Part shown: in pieces, positions 35,888 through 44,274 of the stretch
How positions within the stretch are numbered: the first letter of the stretch is position 1
How the letters are laid out: the number at the start of each line of letters is the position of its first letter
DNA from: Pelagibius sp050330205
GTDB taxonomy: Bacteria; Pseudomonadota; Alphaproteobacteria; Kiloniellales; Kiloniellaceae
Assembly (NCBI GenBank): GCA_050330205.1
Contig: JBHJOA010000060.1
Coordinates: forward strand, 1 to 64,000
Length of the DNA: 64,000 bases
Reading direction: 5' to 3'
Made by a program: the position numbers and the translations under genes
Notes under the pieces: model-generated
What the model was told of the DNA's origin: nothing
The model's input: the letters and a program-made list of their open reading frames with translations, nothing else
Database searches by the model: none

Positions 35888-36703
35888 TTAGAGGATCCGC
35901 TGGCGAAGGCTGCTGCTGACCCGCTCGACAACCAGCACCAGTGCAAAAATGCAGAGAATGATCGTGGCGGCGGTCGGGTATTCGAAGAGGTCCATCGCGA
36001 CCTTCAACTCGATGCCGATGCCGCCGGCACCGACCAGCCCGAGCACCACCGAGGAGCGGGTGGCCTTCTCCAGGCTGAACAGCGAGGTATTGATGAAGGA
36101 CGGCAAGGCCGCCGGAATGACCGCGGAACAGATGATGCCGCCGCGCCGTGCGCCCAGCGCGGTGAGGGCTTCCTGCGGGCCGGTCTCGGTCTCCTCCATG
36201 GCTTCGGCGAAAAACTTGCCGCAGAAGCCCATGGTGTCGACCATGAGGGCGAGGGTGCCGGCGAAGGGGCCGAGTCCCACGGTGACCACGAAGAACAGCG
36301 CCCAGATGAGGTCGGGCACCGTGCGGAACCAGGAGATCAGGCCGCGCGCGGCGTAGTAGACCAGCGGATGCGGCGAGAGACGTTTGGTCGCCCAGATCGC
36401 CAGCGGCAGGCTGAAGACGACACCGAGCACGGTGCCGGCCAGCGCCATCTGGAAGGTTTCCAGCAGCGCGCGGGAGATCGGCCCGATGCGGCTGATGTCC
36501 GGCGGCACCATGCGCGAGAGCAGGTCGCCCATCTGCGGAATGCCCTGCAGGAAGCCGAGGAGCGAGAGCTCCGAGCCTTCGAAGGCCAGCACGATGGTCG
36601 CCAGGGCCACGACATAGGCGAGGAAGGCCAGCGCGGAGGTCCGCTCCCATCGCGGCGGCATTGCGGCGGCGCGGACGCCCGGGCGAGCAGCGCTGTCAGG
36701 CAT
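35888..36703 (-). CDS. phnE: PhnE-like ABC transporter permease (transporter 1)
   Basis: A 271-residue permease with about six hydrophobic segments. The EAA-type loop is FAEAMEETETGPQEALTALG, followed by AVIPAALPSFINTSLF. It overlaps the upstream ATPase gene by 8 bp. PhnE proteins form the membrane channel of phosphonate/phosphite-type importers. This operon has only one permease gene, so it should act as a homodimer, unlike the second transporter near 48-50 kb. Confidence 0.87.
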   Translation of the reverse strand: MPDSAARPGVRAAAMPPRWERTSALAFLAYVVALATIVLAFEGSELSLLGFLQGIPQMGDLLSRMVPPDISRIGPISRALLETFQMALAGTVLGVVFSLPLAIWATKRLSPHPLVYYAARGLISWFRTVPDLIWALFFVVTVGLGPFAGTLALMVDTMGFCGKFFAEAMEETETGPQEALTALGARRGGIICSAVIPAALPSFINTSLFSLEKATRSSVVLGLVGAGGIGIELKVAMDLFEYPTAATIILCIFALVLVVERVSSSLRQRIL

Positions 36704-37523
36704 AGACCGACTTCAGCGCCTCGAGGCTCTGACCCGCGGTCGCCGCGTCCATCACCTTCACGCCGCCGGAGAGCGCGATGAGGCGGTCGCCGTAGTCGAG
36801 CGCATGGCGGAGGTGGTGCGAGGTGAACAGCAGGGTGACGCCCTCGTCGCGCATGAGGCGCACGAAGAGTTCCATGACCTCCTCGCCGGCGGCGGGATCG
36901 AGGCTGGCGACCGGCTCGTCGGCGAAGACCAGGCGCGGGCGCTGCATCAGGGCGCGGGCGATGGCGACGCGCTGCGACTGTCCGCCGGAGAGGGTGTCGG
37001 CGCGCTGGGCGGCCTGGTCGGCGAGACCGACCATGTCGAGACAGTGCAGCGCCTCTTCGCGGTCGTCCCGGTTGGCCAGCGACTGAAACCAACTGCGCGG
37101 ACCGCTGCGGCGGGCTTGGACGCCGTGCAGCACGTTGGTGAGGGCGGAGAGCCGCGGCACTAGGTTATGGCGCTGGAAGACGAAGCCGACGCGGGCACGG
37201 GCGCGGCGCAGCGCGGCCCGCTGCAGGCGGCCGACGTCCTCGCCGAGCAGTTCGACCGTGCCGGCATCGGGTTCGAGCAGGCGCAGGCAGCAGCGCAGCA
37301 GGGTCGACTTGCCGGAACCGTTGGCGCCAATTAGGGCGACCGCCTGACCGGCGGCGACCTCGAAACCGACCCCTTTCAGGACCGGTACGCCGTTGAAGGA
37401 CTTGTGGAGGCCGCGCACGGCAAGCTCGTGAGCGGTCGCGGCGGTCTCCGGAGAGACCGCCGCTGTCCGCCCGGCGGCACGCTGGCTCGCTTGGGTGCTG
37501 GGTCGGGCCGCCGTGATGGCCAT
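36696..37523 (-). CDS. phnC: PhnC-like ABC transporter ATP-binding protein (transporter 1)
   Basis: A 275-residue ATPase: Walker A GANGSGKSTLL, Q-loop FVFQRHNLVPRLSALTNVLH, signature LSGGQSQRVAIARALMQRP and Walker B LVFADEPVASLD. The NLVPRLSALTNVL stretch is typical of PhnC. Its first ~30 residues are a non-conserved extension. The start codon shares one base with the stop of the binding-protein gene (TGATG). Confidence 0.88.
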   Translation of the reverse strand: MAITAARPSTQASQRAAGRTAAVSPETAATAHELAVRGLHKSFNGVPVLKGVGFEVAAGQAVALIGANGSGKSTLLRCCLRLLEPDAGTVELLGEDVGRLQRAALRRARARVGFVFQRHNLVPRLSALTNVLHGVQARRSGPRSWFQSLANRDDREEALHCLDMVGLADQAAQRADTLSGGQSQRVAIARALMQRPRLVFADEPVASLDPAAGEEVMELFVRLMRDEGVTLLFTSHHLRHALDYGDRLIALSGGVKVMDAATAGQSLEALKSVYA

Positions 37524-38425
37524 CAGTTGCCCACGAAGTCGGCGAACTGGGGATAGCCGATGGTGGCGTAGGCGTCGCGGACGTACTGGTAGTCGGCATC
37601 CTTCACATTGGGCAGGAACTTCATACCGAGGTACTTCTGGTTCTCCGAGCCCTGGAGGATGGCGGCGATGAGCTCATCGGAACGCTCGGAGAAGATCTCG
37701 CGCACCTGGGAGATGACCGTTGGGTCCACGTGGGCGCCGGCGATGAGGATGTCGTTGGGCAGGTCCGGCCCGCGGGCTATGACCTTGAAGGCGCCCGGCG
37801 AGGTGGAGGTGTCCTTCGCCCTGGTGCGGTCGGTCCAGCTGCGGTAGTTCACCCCGATGGCCGCCACGTCGCCGCGCTTCAGCGCCTCGTGGGCGACGTT
37901 GCGGTTCACATGCGTAGACTTCACCTCGGACTTGGGATCGAGGCCGTAGTCGGCGAGCAGCTGCATGGGGGCGAGGTGGCCGGAGGTCGAGCCGATGTCG
38001 TCGAAGGCCACGGTCTTGCCCTTCAGGTCGCTGGGCGCGTTGATGCCGCTGTCGGCCATGACAACGATGGCGGAGAAGTAGTCGGGGCGGCTGAAGCCGA
38101 CGACCGGGCTGGCCTTGGTCATCTTCTGCATCACCACGTACTCGGCAGGGCCGGTCAGCACGAAGTCGACTTTCTTGGCGCGCAGCGCCTCGGCGGCGGC
38201 ATTGCGGCTGCTCACCGCGAAGAGCTTTACCTCCATGCCGCTTGCCTCGGCCAGCACGTCGACGAAGGGGCCGAACTGGCGCTGCAGGTTTTCCAGGCCC
38301 TCGATGTCGGTGACGGCGAAGCGCAGCGTCTCGGCGGCCTGGGCAGGAACGGCGGAAAGGCTGAGAGCGGCGGCGAGGCCGGCGGCACCCAGGGCGTGTT
38401 TCAATGTGGTCTTGTTCGGCAACAT
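37523..38425 (-). CDS. phnD: PhnD-like phosphonate/phosphite-type binding protein (transporter 1)
   Basis: A 300-residue periplasmic protein. The signal peptide ends near AVPAQA (residue ~30), followed by LRFAVTDIEGLENLQRQFGP. The PhnD ligand-loop signature is present as FDDIGSTSGHLAPMQLL, after VDFVLTGPAEYVVM. ATG 38425 follows GGGGGA; a TTG at 38464 would add 13 residues that spoil the signal peptide. It differs a good deal from the second PhnD (50069-50989), so the two importers probably take different ligands. A 252-bp gap separates it from phnF, with an imperfect inverted repeat (TGGAT/ATCCA, 38448-38463). Confidence 0.87.
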   Translation of the reverse strand: MLPNKTTLKHALGAAGLAAALSLSAVPAQAAETLRFAVTDIEGLENLQRQFGPFVDVLAEASGMEVKLFAVSSRNAAAEALRAKKVDFVLTGPAEYVVMQKMTKASPVVGFSRPDYFSAIVVMADSGINAPSDLKGKTVAFDDIGSTSGHLAPMQLLADYGLDPKSEVKSTHVNRNVAHEALKRGDVAAIGVNYRSWTDRTRAKDTSTSPGAFKVIARGPDLPNDILIAGAHVDPTVISQVREIFSERSDELIAAILQGSENQKYLGMKFLPNVKDADYQYVRDAYATIGYPQFADFVGN

Positions 38426-38677
38426 AGCGACAGTCCCCCTGTTGGAGTGGATTGTTCCATCCAAGAGCAGGGCAATGACGCGCCGATGATGTGATTGTGA
38501 AGCTGGGGTTACAAAAACCGGATGACGCGGGGTGATTGTCGAGCGGGGCCGGACGTTGGGAATGCTCTCCTCGCAGCGCTTACAGGGCCACTGGATTTAC
38601 ACATTTCGCCGGCCTGTATCCTGGCGCCTGTTGCTTGAGGTATTTGAATGCCGCAGCGTTGGGGCGAGGATGAAACT

Positions 38678-39400
38678 CTAAGGCTGCACCACCAGTTGGG
38701 CGCGTTCGGCCGCCATGCGGGCCGAGCCATACTCAATGACCCGCCCTTCGGCGTCGATGTTGATCGACTCCATGACCAGGACCGGCTGGCTGCGCGGCAA
38801 CTCCAGCAGGCGGCTCTCGTTGACCGTCGGCAGGCGTGCCGTGATGCGGGTTTCCTTGCGCGTGTAGTCGTCGATGCCGTAGTGCGCCAGCGCCTTGGTG
38901 ACTGAGCGTTCGCGCTTGTAGATCTCGATCATCTCGGGAAAGCGCTTGGCCGGAAAGTGGTGCGCGGCGATGGAGATCGGGCGGCCGTCGACCTTGCCGA
39001 CGGTCTCGATCAGCACCACCGGCGCGCCCTTGCGAATGTGCAGGTTTTTGGCAACGCCGGCATCTGCGGCCAGGACCATGGCGCGCACGATATCGCCGGA
39101 TGGAATACGCGACTGCTTTTGAATGTTCTCCGAAAAGCGGGTGCGCTTGCCGAGCTTGTAGTCGACGACACGCTCCTGCACGAAGGTGCCGCGGCCCTGT
39201 TCGACGCGCAGCACGCCTTCCTGCTCCAGAAATGCGATGCCGCGTCGCACGGTGTGGCGGTTGACCGCGAAGCGCTCGGCCAGCTCAGCTTCGGTCGGCA
39301 GCCTGCGCCCCGGTGCGAAGACCTGCTCCTTGATATCCTTTTCCAGCGTCTCCGCGACCTGGCGCCAGAGGGCGACTCCGGCGCGCCGCTGCAACGTCAT
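38678..39400 (-). CDS. phnF: PhnF-like GntR/UTRA transcriptional regulator
   Basis: A 240-residue regulator. The GntR HTH occupies about 8-75 (LPTEAELAERFAVNRHTVRR, GVLRVEQGRGTFVQ). The UTRA effector domain follows (VLIETVGKVDGRPISIAAHH, ETRITARLPTVNESRLLELP, VLVMESINIDAEGRVIEYG). It is divergent from phnG, 149 bp apart, the classic position of phnF. ATG 39400 follows AAGGAGCG; a start at 39460 would add a non-conserved leader. It is expected to repress the C-P lyase genes through the motif at 39523-39535. Confidence 0.9.
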   Translation of the reverse strand: MTLQRRAGVALWRQVAETLEKDIKEQVFAPGRRLPTEAELAERFAVNRHTVRRGIAFLEQEGVLRVEQGRGTFVQERVVDYKLGKRTRFSENIQKQSRIPSGDIVRAMVLAADAGVAKNLHIRKGAPVVLIETVGKVDGRPISIAAHHFPAKRFPEMIEIYKRERSVTKALAHYGIDDYTRKETRITARLPTVNESRLLELPRSQPVLVMESINIDAEGRVIEYGSARMAAERAQLVVQP

Positions 39401-39522
39401 CCTCAGCGCTCCTTCTTCGTTTAGCCAAGCTGCTTCAGCCCGGCGCCATCGCGCCGTCATGCAAGGTTCACGAAGATGTGCTTTACATCCCCGGGGACCC
39501 TTCTTACCCTAAAAAGGTATCG

Positions 39523-39535
39523 ATGTCTAGACGAA
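39523..39535. promoter_or_regulatory. Candidate PhnF operator ahead of phnG
   Basis: ATGTCTAGACGAA contains the 8-bp palindrome GTCTAGAC (39525-39532). It ends just before the phnG ribosome site (AAAGGA, 39537-39542), where bound repressor would block transcription. A near copy, TTGTCTAGATGAA, lies ahead of the second phn transporter operon at 52001-52013. TCTAGA is rare in DNA this rich in GC. Confidence 0.55.
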
Positions 39536-39549
39536 TAAAGGACTTGTAT

Positions 39550-40083
39550 ATGGAGCACTTCCCTGAGGAGTCGGGCAGGCAGTCGGGCGCGGGGTCGGAG
39601 CAGACGGCGCGCCGGCGCTGGATGTCCATTCTGGCCAAGGCCCGTCTGGCCGAACTCGAAAACGCCTGGGATGGGCTGGCCGACAAGCCGACCTACGACT
39701 GGCTGCGCCAGCCGGAGATCGGAATGGTGATGGTGCGCGCACGCGCCGGCGGCACCGGCGGCCAGTTCAACCTGGGTCAGATGACGGTGACGCGCTGCGC
39801 GCTGCGCCTTGCAACAGGTGAGGCGGGGGTCGGCTATGTGCAGGGCCGCTCCAAGCGCCACGCCGAGCTGGCGGCGGTGTTCGACGCCCTGCTGCAGGAC
39901 ACCGCTCGGCGAGTGCAACTGGAAGACCGTATCGTCGCGCCGCTGGCGGCAGCGCATGACGCGCGGCGCGAAGACCGCAGCCGCAAGGCCAACGCGACCA
40001 AGGTGAACTTCTTCACCCTGGTGCGTGGCGAAAACGACCGCGGCAGTGAAGATTGGGGCGGTGAAGAGGAAGACGCGCCATGA
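39550..40083 (+). CDS. phnG: PhnG, C-P lyase core complex subunit
   Basis: A 177-residue protein, slightly longer than usual because of an N-terminal acidic leader (MEHFPEESGRQSG). The PhnG core is evident: RRRWMSILAKARLAELENAW, PTYDWLRQPEIGMVMVRARA, GQFNLGQMTVTRCALRL and GYVQGRSKRHAELAAVFDAL. PhnG is part of the PhnGHIJ core that transfers alkylphosphonate onto ATP. AAAGGA precedes ATG 39550 by 7 nt. The stop overlaps phnH (ATGA). Confidence 0.93.
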   Translation: MEHFPEESGRQSGAGSEQTARRRWMSILAKARLAELENAWDGLADKPTYDWLRQPEIGMVMVRARAGGTGGQFNLGQMTVTRCALRLATGEAGVGYVQGRSKRHAELAAVFDALLQDTARRVQLEDRIVAPLAAAHDARREDRSRKANATKVNFFTLVRGENDRGSEDWGGEEEDAP

Positions 40084-40718
40084 CACTCTCCTACGGACTG
40101 GTGGCTCCCGGCGCGATGCCGGGCATCGACACCGCGGAGCTGAAGCCGGGCCTCGCGGACCCGGTGCACGACTCGCAGCGGATCTTCCGCGGGCTGCTGG
40201 AGGCCATGGCACATCCGGGGAAGTCGGTCGCCCTGGGTCGGGGCATCGAAGGCCCCGTGCCGCTGGACCCTGCGACTACCGCCGCCGCGCTGACTCTCGC
40301 GGACTACGACACAGCGGTGTGGATCGACTGGATCGCCGATACCCCGCAGGTGCGCAGCTTTTTGAAGTTCCACTGCGGATGCCCCATCGTGGAGCGCAAC
40401 CAGGAAGCGGCCTTCGCCGTGGTGAGCGATCCGGGGAACATGCCGCGCTTGGCGCTGTTCGCCCAGGGGATCGATCAGTACCCGGACCGCTCGGCCACGC
40501 TCCTGTTGCAGGTGTCGAGCCTGGAGGGCGGACCGAAGGTGACCTTGACGGGGCCGGGTATTCGAGCGACGGCGCAGGTCGCACCGGCGGGCCTGCCGGA
40601 CTGGTTCTGGAACGACTGGCGCCTCAACGCCGCGCAGTACCCGCTCGGTGTCGACATCTTTCTCACCTGCGGCGAGGCCGTCATTGGCCTGCCGCGCAGC
40701 ATTCGGACGGAGGGCTGA
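40080..40718 (+). CDS. phnH: PhnH, C-P lyase core complex subunit
   Basis: A 212-residue protein with the family's blocks DPVHDSQRIFRGLLEAMAHP, FLKFHCGCPIVERNQEAAF and LTGPGIRATAQVAPAGLPDW, ending LTCGEAVIGLPRSIR. PhnH is a structural subunit of the PhnGHIJ complex, related in fold to PLP enzymes but without activity of its own. It overlaps phnG by 4 nt and phnI follows after 4 nt. Confidence 0.94.
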   Translation: MTLSYGLVAPGAMPGIDTAELKPGLADPVHDSQRIFRGLLEAMAHPGKSVALGRGIEGPVPLDPATTAAALTLADYDTAVWIDWIADTPQVRSFLKFHCGCPIVERNQEAAFAVVSDPGNMPRLALFAQGIDQYPDRSATLLLQVSSLEGGPKVTLTGPGIRATAQVAPAGLPDWFWNDWRLNAAQYPLGVDIFLTCGEAVIGLPRSIRTEG

Positions 40719-40722
40719 GACC

Positions 40723-41820
40723 ATGTACGTGGCAGTGAAGGGCGGCGAACAGGCCATCCTCAACTCGCACAAGCTGATTGCGGAAGAGCGCCGCGGCGAC
40801 ACCGCCGTGCCGGAGTTGACGCTGACCCAGATCAAGGAGCAGATGCAGCTCGCAGCCGACCGGGTGATGACCGAGGGTTCGCTTTACGACCGCGACCTCG
40901 CGGCGCTGGCGATCAAGCAGGCGCAGGGCGACCTCATGGAAGCGATCTTCCTGCTGCGTGCCTATCGCACGACGCTGACGCGCTTCGGGGAGAGCGAGCC
41001 CATCGATACGTCAGAGATGGCGGTGCGCCGGCGAATCTCGGCGGCCTACAAGGACCTGCCGGGCGGCCAGGTGCTGGGCCCGAGCTACGACTACACCCAC
41101 CGCCTGCTCGACTTCGCCCTGGCGGCGGAGGAGGGGGTCGGCGAACCCACGGCCGCCGCCGCCGAGGCGGGAGTCGACGACACCATTCCTCGGGTGACCG
41201 ACATCCTCAATCACGAAGGGCTCATCGAGGAGGAGTTCGCACTGGACGATGGAGCAAAGGTCGCAGACCTGACCCGCGAGCCGCTGCGCTTTCCGGCCGA
41301 GCGCGACCTGCGGCTGCAGAACCTGGCGCGCGGCGACGAAGGGTTTCTCCTCGCCCTGGGCTACTCGACGCAACGCGGCTACGGCCGCAACCATCCCTTC
41401 GCCGGCGAGATCCGCCTCGGCGAGGTGGCGGTCGAGCTTGTCCCCGAGGAACTCGGCTTTCCCATCGAGATCGGCGAGATCACCGTCACCGAATGCCAGA
41501 TGATCAACCAGTTCGCCGGTTCGGCCGAGCGGCCGCCGCAGTTCACTCGCGGCTACGGGCTGTCATTCGGGCATTGCGAGCGCAAGACCATGGCCATGGC
41601 CCTGGTCGACCGTGCCCTGCGGGCAAGGGAGCTGGATGAGACGGTGGAATACCCGGCGCAGGACGAGGAATTCGTGCTCTACCACTCCGACAACGTCGAA
41701 GCCTCCGGCTTCGTGCAGCACCTGAAGCTGCCGCACTACGTCGACTTTCAGTCGGAGCTGCAGCTCATCCGCTCGCTGCGCAAGCGCCATGGCGCTGAAC
41801 GCCGGGAGGCCGCCGAATGA
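40723..41820 (+). CDS. phnI: PhnI, C-P lyase nucleosidase subunit
   Basis: A 365-residue protein starting MYVAVKGGEQAILNSHKLIA. Family signatures: EQMQLAADRVMTEGSLYDRD, AIKQAQGDLMEAIFLLRAYR, ARGDEGFLLALGYSTQRGYG and HCERKTMAMALVDRALRARE. PhnI displaces adenine from ATP and, with PhnGHL, makes the ribosyl phosphonate triphosphate. ATG 40723 is 4 nt after phnH. The stop overlaps phnJ (ATGA). Confidence 0.95.
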   Translation: MYVAVKGGEQAILNSHKLIAEERRGDTAVPELTLTQIKEQMQLAADRVMTEGSLYDRDLAALAIKQAQGDLMEAIFLLRAYRTTLTRFGESEPIDTSEMAVRRRISAAYKDLPGGQVLGPSYDYTHRLLDFALAAEEGVGEPTAAAAEAGVDDTIPRVTDILNHEGLIEEEFALDDGAKVADLTREPLRFPAERDLRLQNLARGDEGFLLALGYSTQRGYGRNHPFAGEIRLGEVAVELVPEELGFPIEIGEITVTECQMINQFAGSAERPPQFTRGYGLSFGHCERKTMAMALVDRALRARELDETVEYPAQDEEFVLYHSDNVEASGFVQHLKLPHYVDFQSELQLIRSLRKRHGAERREAAE

Positions 41821-42761
41821 GCAGTCCCGCGATGAAGAGCGAGGCGGCCGGCGAGGAGGGTTACAACTTCGCCTACCTGGACGAGCAGACCAAGCGCATG
41901 ATCCGTCGTTGCCTGCTGAAGGCCGTTGCGGTGCCCGGCTACCAGGTACCCTTCGGCGGGCGCGAGATGCCGCTGCCTTACGGCTGGGGCACCGGCGGCA
42001 TGCAGGTGACTGCCAGCATCATCGGCAAGGACGACACCCTGAAGGTGATCGACCAGGGTGCCGACGACACCACCAACGCGGTGAACATCCGGCGCTTCTT
42101 CGAACGGGTGGCCGAGGTGCCGACGACCGAAGCGACCGGGGCAGCGAGCATCGTCCAGACGCGCCACCGGGTACCCGAAGATCCGATGCGGGAAGGTCAG
42201 ATCCTAGTCTACCAGGTGCCGCAGCCCGAACCGCTGCGCTCCCTGGAGCCGCGCGAGATCGAATGCCGCAAGATGCATGCCTACAAGGAATACGGCCTCA
42301 TGCAGGTCTCTCTCTACGAGGATATCGCGCGCTTCGGCGAGATCGCCACGTCCTATTCCTATCCGGTGGTGGTGAACGACCGCTACCTCATGTCGCCGAC
42401 GCCGATCCCCAAGTTCGACAATCCGAAGATGGACAGCTTTCCGGCGCTGCAGTTGTTCGGCGCCGGGCGCGAGAAGCGCATCTACGCTGTGCCGCCCTAC
42501 ACCACGGTAAAGAGCCTGGATTTCGACGACCATCCCTTCGCCGTGCAGCAGTGGGAGGAGAACTGCGCCCTCTGCGGCGCCGAGCAGACCTTCCTGGACG
42601 AGGTCATTCTCGACGACAAGGGCGGCAAGATGTACGTCTGCTCCGACTCCCATTTCTGCGCGCGCAGGCGCGAGGAAGGCCACGTCGGCACCCTGTCTGA
42701 GTCGGCGGCCAAGGCTTATGCCGCGGCGGTGAGCGCCGAGCCTGCCGGGGCAGGGGAGTAG
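41817..42761 (+). CDS. phnJ: PhnJ, radical-SAM C-P lyase
   Basis: A 314-residue catalytic subunit. The cysteines that hold the 4Fe-4S cluster and the radical Cys are in place with the family spacing C-x2-C-x21-C-x5-C: Cys250, Cys253, Cys275 and Cys281 (ENCALCGAEQTF, MYVCSDSHFCARR). Other blocks: GYNFAYLDEQTKRMIRRCLL and IECRKMHAYKEYGLMQVSLY. It cleaves the C-P bond of 5-phospho-ribose-1-phosphonates to release alkane. The C-terminal ~25 residues are an Ala-rich extension. Confidence 0.97.
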   Translation: MSSPAMKSEAAGEEGYNFAYLDEQTKRMIRRCLLKAVAVPGYQVPFGGREMPLPYGWGTGGMQVTASIIGKDDTLKVIDQGADDTTNAVNIRRFFERVAEVPTTEATGAASIVQTRHRVPEDPMREGQILVYQVPQPEPLRSLEPREIECRKMHAYKEYGLMQVSLYEDIARFGEIATSYSYPVVVNDRYLMSPTPIPKFDNPKMDSFPALQLFGAGREKRIYAVPPYTTVKSLDFDDHPFAVQQWEENCALCGAEQTFLDEVILDDKGGKMYVCSDSHFCARRREEGHVGTLSESAAKAYAAAVSAEPAGAGE

Positions 42762-42766
42762 CGACC

Positions 42767-43546
42767 ATGGCGACTGCCACGCCCCTCATGCGGGTACGCA
42801 AACTGACCCATGCCTTCGGCCGGGTGCTGGCCTGCTCCGATGTCTCCTTCGAGCTGCACAGCGGCGAAGTGCTGGGCGTGGTCGGCGAGTCCGGCTCCGG
42901 CAAGACGACGCTGCTGAACTGCATCTCGGCGCGCCTCACGCCGACCAACGGCATCGTCGAGTACGACCTGCGCGGGCGCGGGCTCAACGACATCTATGCC
43001 CTGTCGGAGCCGGAACGCCGCCTGCTGCTGCGCACCGACTGGGGCGTGGTGATGCAGAACCCGCGCGACGGCCTGCGCATGGACGTGAGCGCCGGCGGCA
43101 ATGTCGGCGAGCGTCTGATGGCGGTCGGCGCGCGCCACTACGGTGCGATCCGAAGCGAGGCCGAGGATTGGCTCAGCAAAGTCGAAATGGATCTCCGGCG
43201 AACCGACGACAAGCCGAAGCACTTCTCCGGCGGCATGCAGCAGCGCCTGCAGATCGCCCGCAACCTGGTGACCAAGCCGCGCCTGGTCTTCATGGACGAG
43301 CCGACCGGCGGTCTCGACGTTTCCGTTCAGGCACGACTCCTCGATCTGCTGCGTGGCCTGGTGCGGGAGTTGAGGCTCTCCGCCATCATCGTGACCCACG
43401 ACCTGTCGGTGGCGCGCCTGCTGGCCGACCGCCTGATGGTGATGAAGGACGGCCGGGTGGTCGAGAGCGGCCTCACTGACCAGGTGCTGGACGATCCGCA
43501 CCACCCCTATACGCAGCTTCTCGTCTCCTCGGTGCTTCAGGTGTAA
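42767..43546 (+). CDS. phnK: PhnK, ABC-type ATPase of the C-P lyase complex
   Basis: A 259-residue ATPase: Walker A GESGSGKTTLLNC, the PhnK-typical NPRDGLRMDVSAGGNVGERL after the Q-loop, signature FSGGMQQRLQIARNLVTKP and Walker B LVFMDEPTGGLDVSVQARLL. PhnK docks on PhnJ and, with PhnL, drives conformational cycling of the core complex; it has no membrane partner. It starts 5 nt after phnJ, and its TAA stop shares a base with phnL (TAATG). Confidence 0.95.
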   Translation: MATATPLMRVRKLTHAFGRVLACSDVSFELHSGEVLGVVGESGSGKTTLLNCISARLTPTNGIVEYDLRGRGLNDIYALSEPERRLLLRTDWGVVMQNPRDGLRMDVSAGGNVGERLMAVGARHYGAIRSEAEDWLSKVEMDLRRTDDKPKHFSGGMQQRLQIARNLVTKPRLVFMDEPTGGLDVSVQARLLDLLRGLVRELRLSAIIVTHDLSVARLLADRLMVMKDGRVVESGLTDQVLDDPHHPYTQLLVSSVLQV

Positions 43547-44274
43547 TGATGACGGCAGATACAGGAAATCCGATGATCCGCGTCGAGCGACTCAGCAAGA
43601 CCTTTACCCTGCACATCCAGGGCGGCACGCGCCTGCCGGTTTTCGCCGACCTCAGCCTGGAGGTGGCGGCGGGGGAATGCGTCGCGCTCTACGGTCCCTC
43701 GGGCAGCGGCAAATCGACGCTGCTGCGCTCGCTCTACGCCAACTACAAGCCCGACGGCGGCCACGTCTGGGTAAAGCACACGGAGGAGACGGGCGGCGGC
43801 TGGGTCGACATGGCAGGGGCCGCGCCGCACCGGGTGCTGGAGGTGCGCCGCCGCACGGTGGGCTACGTGAGCCAGTTCCTGCGCGTCATTCCGCGGATTC
43901 CGGCGCGCGACATCGTCGCCGAGCCGCTGCATGCCCTCGGCACACCGCTGAACGCAGCGCGGGCCAAGGCGGAGGCGCTGCTGGCGCGGCTCAACATCCC
44001 CGCGGCGATGTGGGACCTCGCGCCGGCAACCTTCTCCGGCGGCGAGCAGCAGCGGGTGAACATCGCCCGCGGCTTCTCGGCCGACTATCCCATCCTGCTG
44101 CTCGACGAGCCGACGGCATCACTAGATGCCGGCAACCGCGCGGTGGTCGTCGATCTCATCAACGAGGCCAAGGCGCGCGGCGCCGCTATCGTCGGCATCT
44201 TCCACGATGACGAGGTGCGCGAGGCGGTCGCCGAGCGGATCTTCGATCTCTCCAGGGAAAGGGCGGCGGCATGA
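43546..44274 (+). CDS. phnL: PhnL, ABC-type ATPase of the C-P lyase complex
   Basis: A 242-residue ATPase with Walker A GPSGSGKSTLLRSLYANYKP, TVGYVSQFLRVIPRIPA, signature FSGGEQQRVNIARGFSADYP and Walker B LLLDEPTASLD. FLRVIPR and NYKPD are typical of PhnL. It assists the PhnGHI reaction. ATG 43546 is used because it couples to phnK; an internal ATG at 43573 also fits. The stop overlaps phnM (ATGA). Confidence 0.94.
   Translation: MMTADTGNPMIRVERLSKTFTLHIQGGTRLPVFADLSLEVAAGECVALYGPSGSGKSTLLRSLYANYKPDGGHVWVKHTEETGGGWVDMAGAAPHRVLEVRRRTVGYVSQFLRVIPRIPARDIVAEPLHALGTPLNAARAKAEALLARLNIPAAMWDLAPATFSGGEQQRVNIARGFSADYPILLLDEPTASLDAGNRAVVVDLINEAKARGAAIVGIFHDDEVREAVAERIFDLSRERAAA

Noticed and set aside
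35190..36650. A long minus-strand frame starting inside the phnE gene and running through the methyltransferase
   Set aside because: The upstream part is an out-of-frame reading of phnE; the true methyltransferase start is the ATG at 35861 with its own ribosome site.
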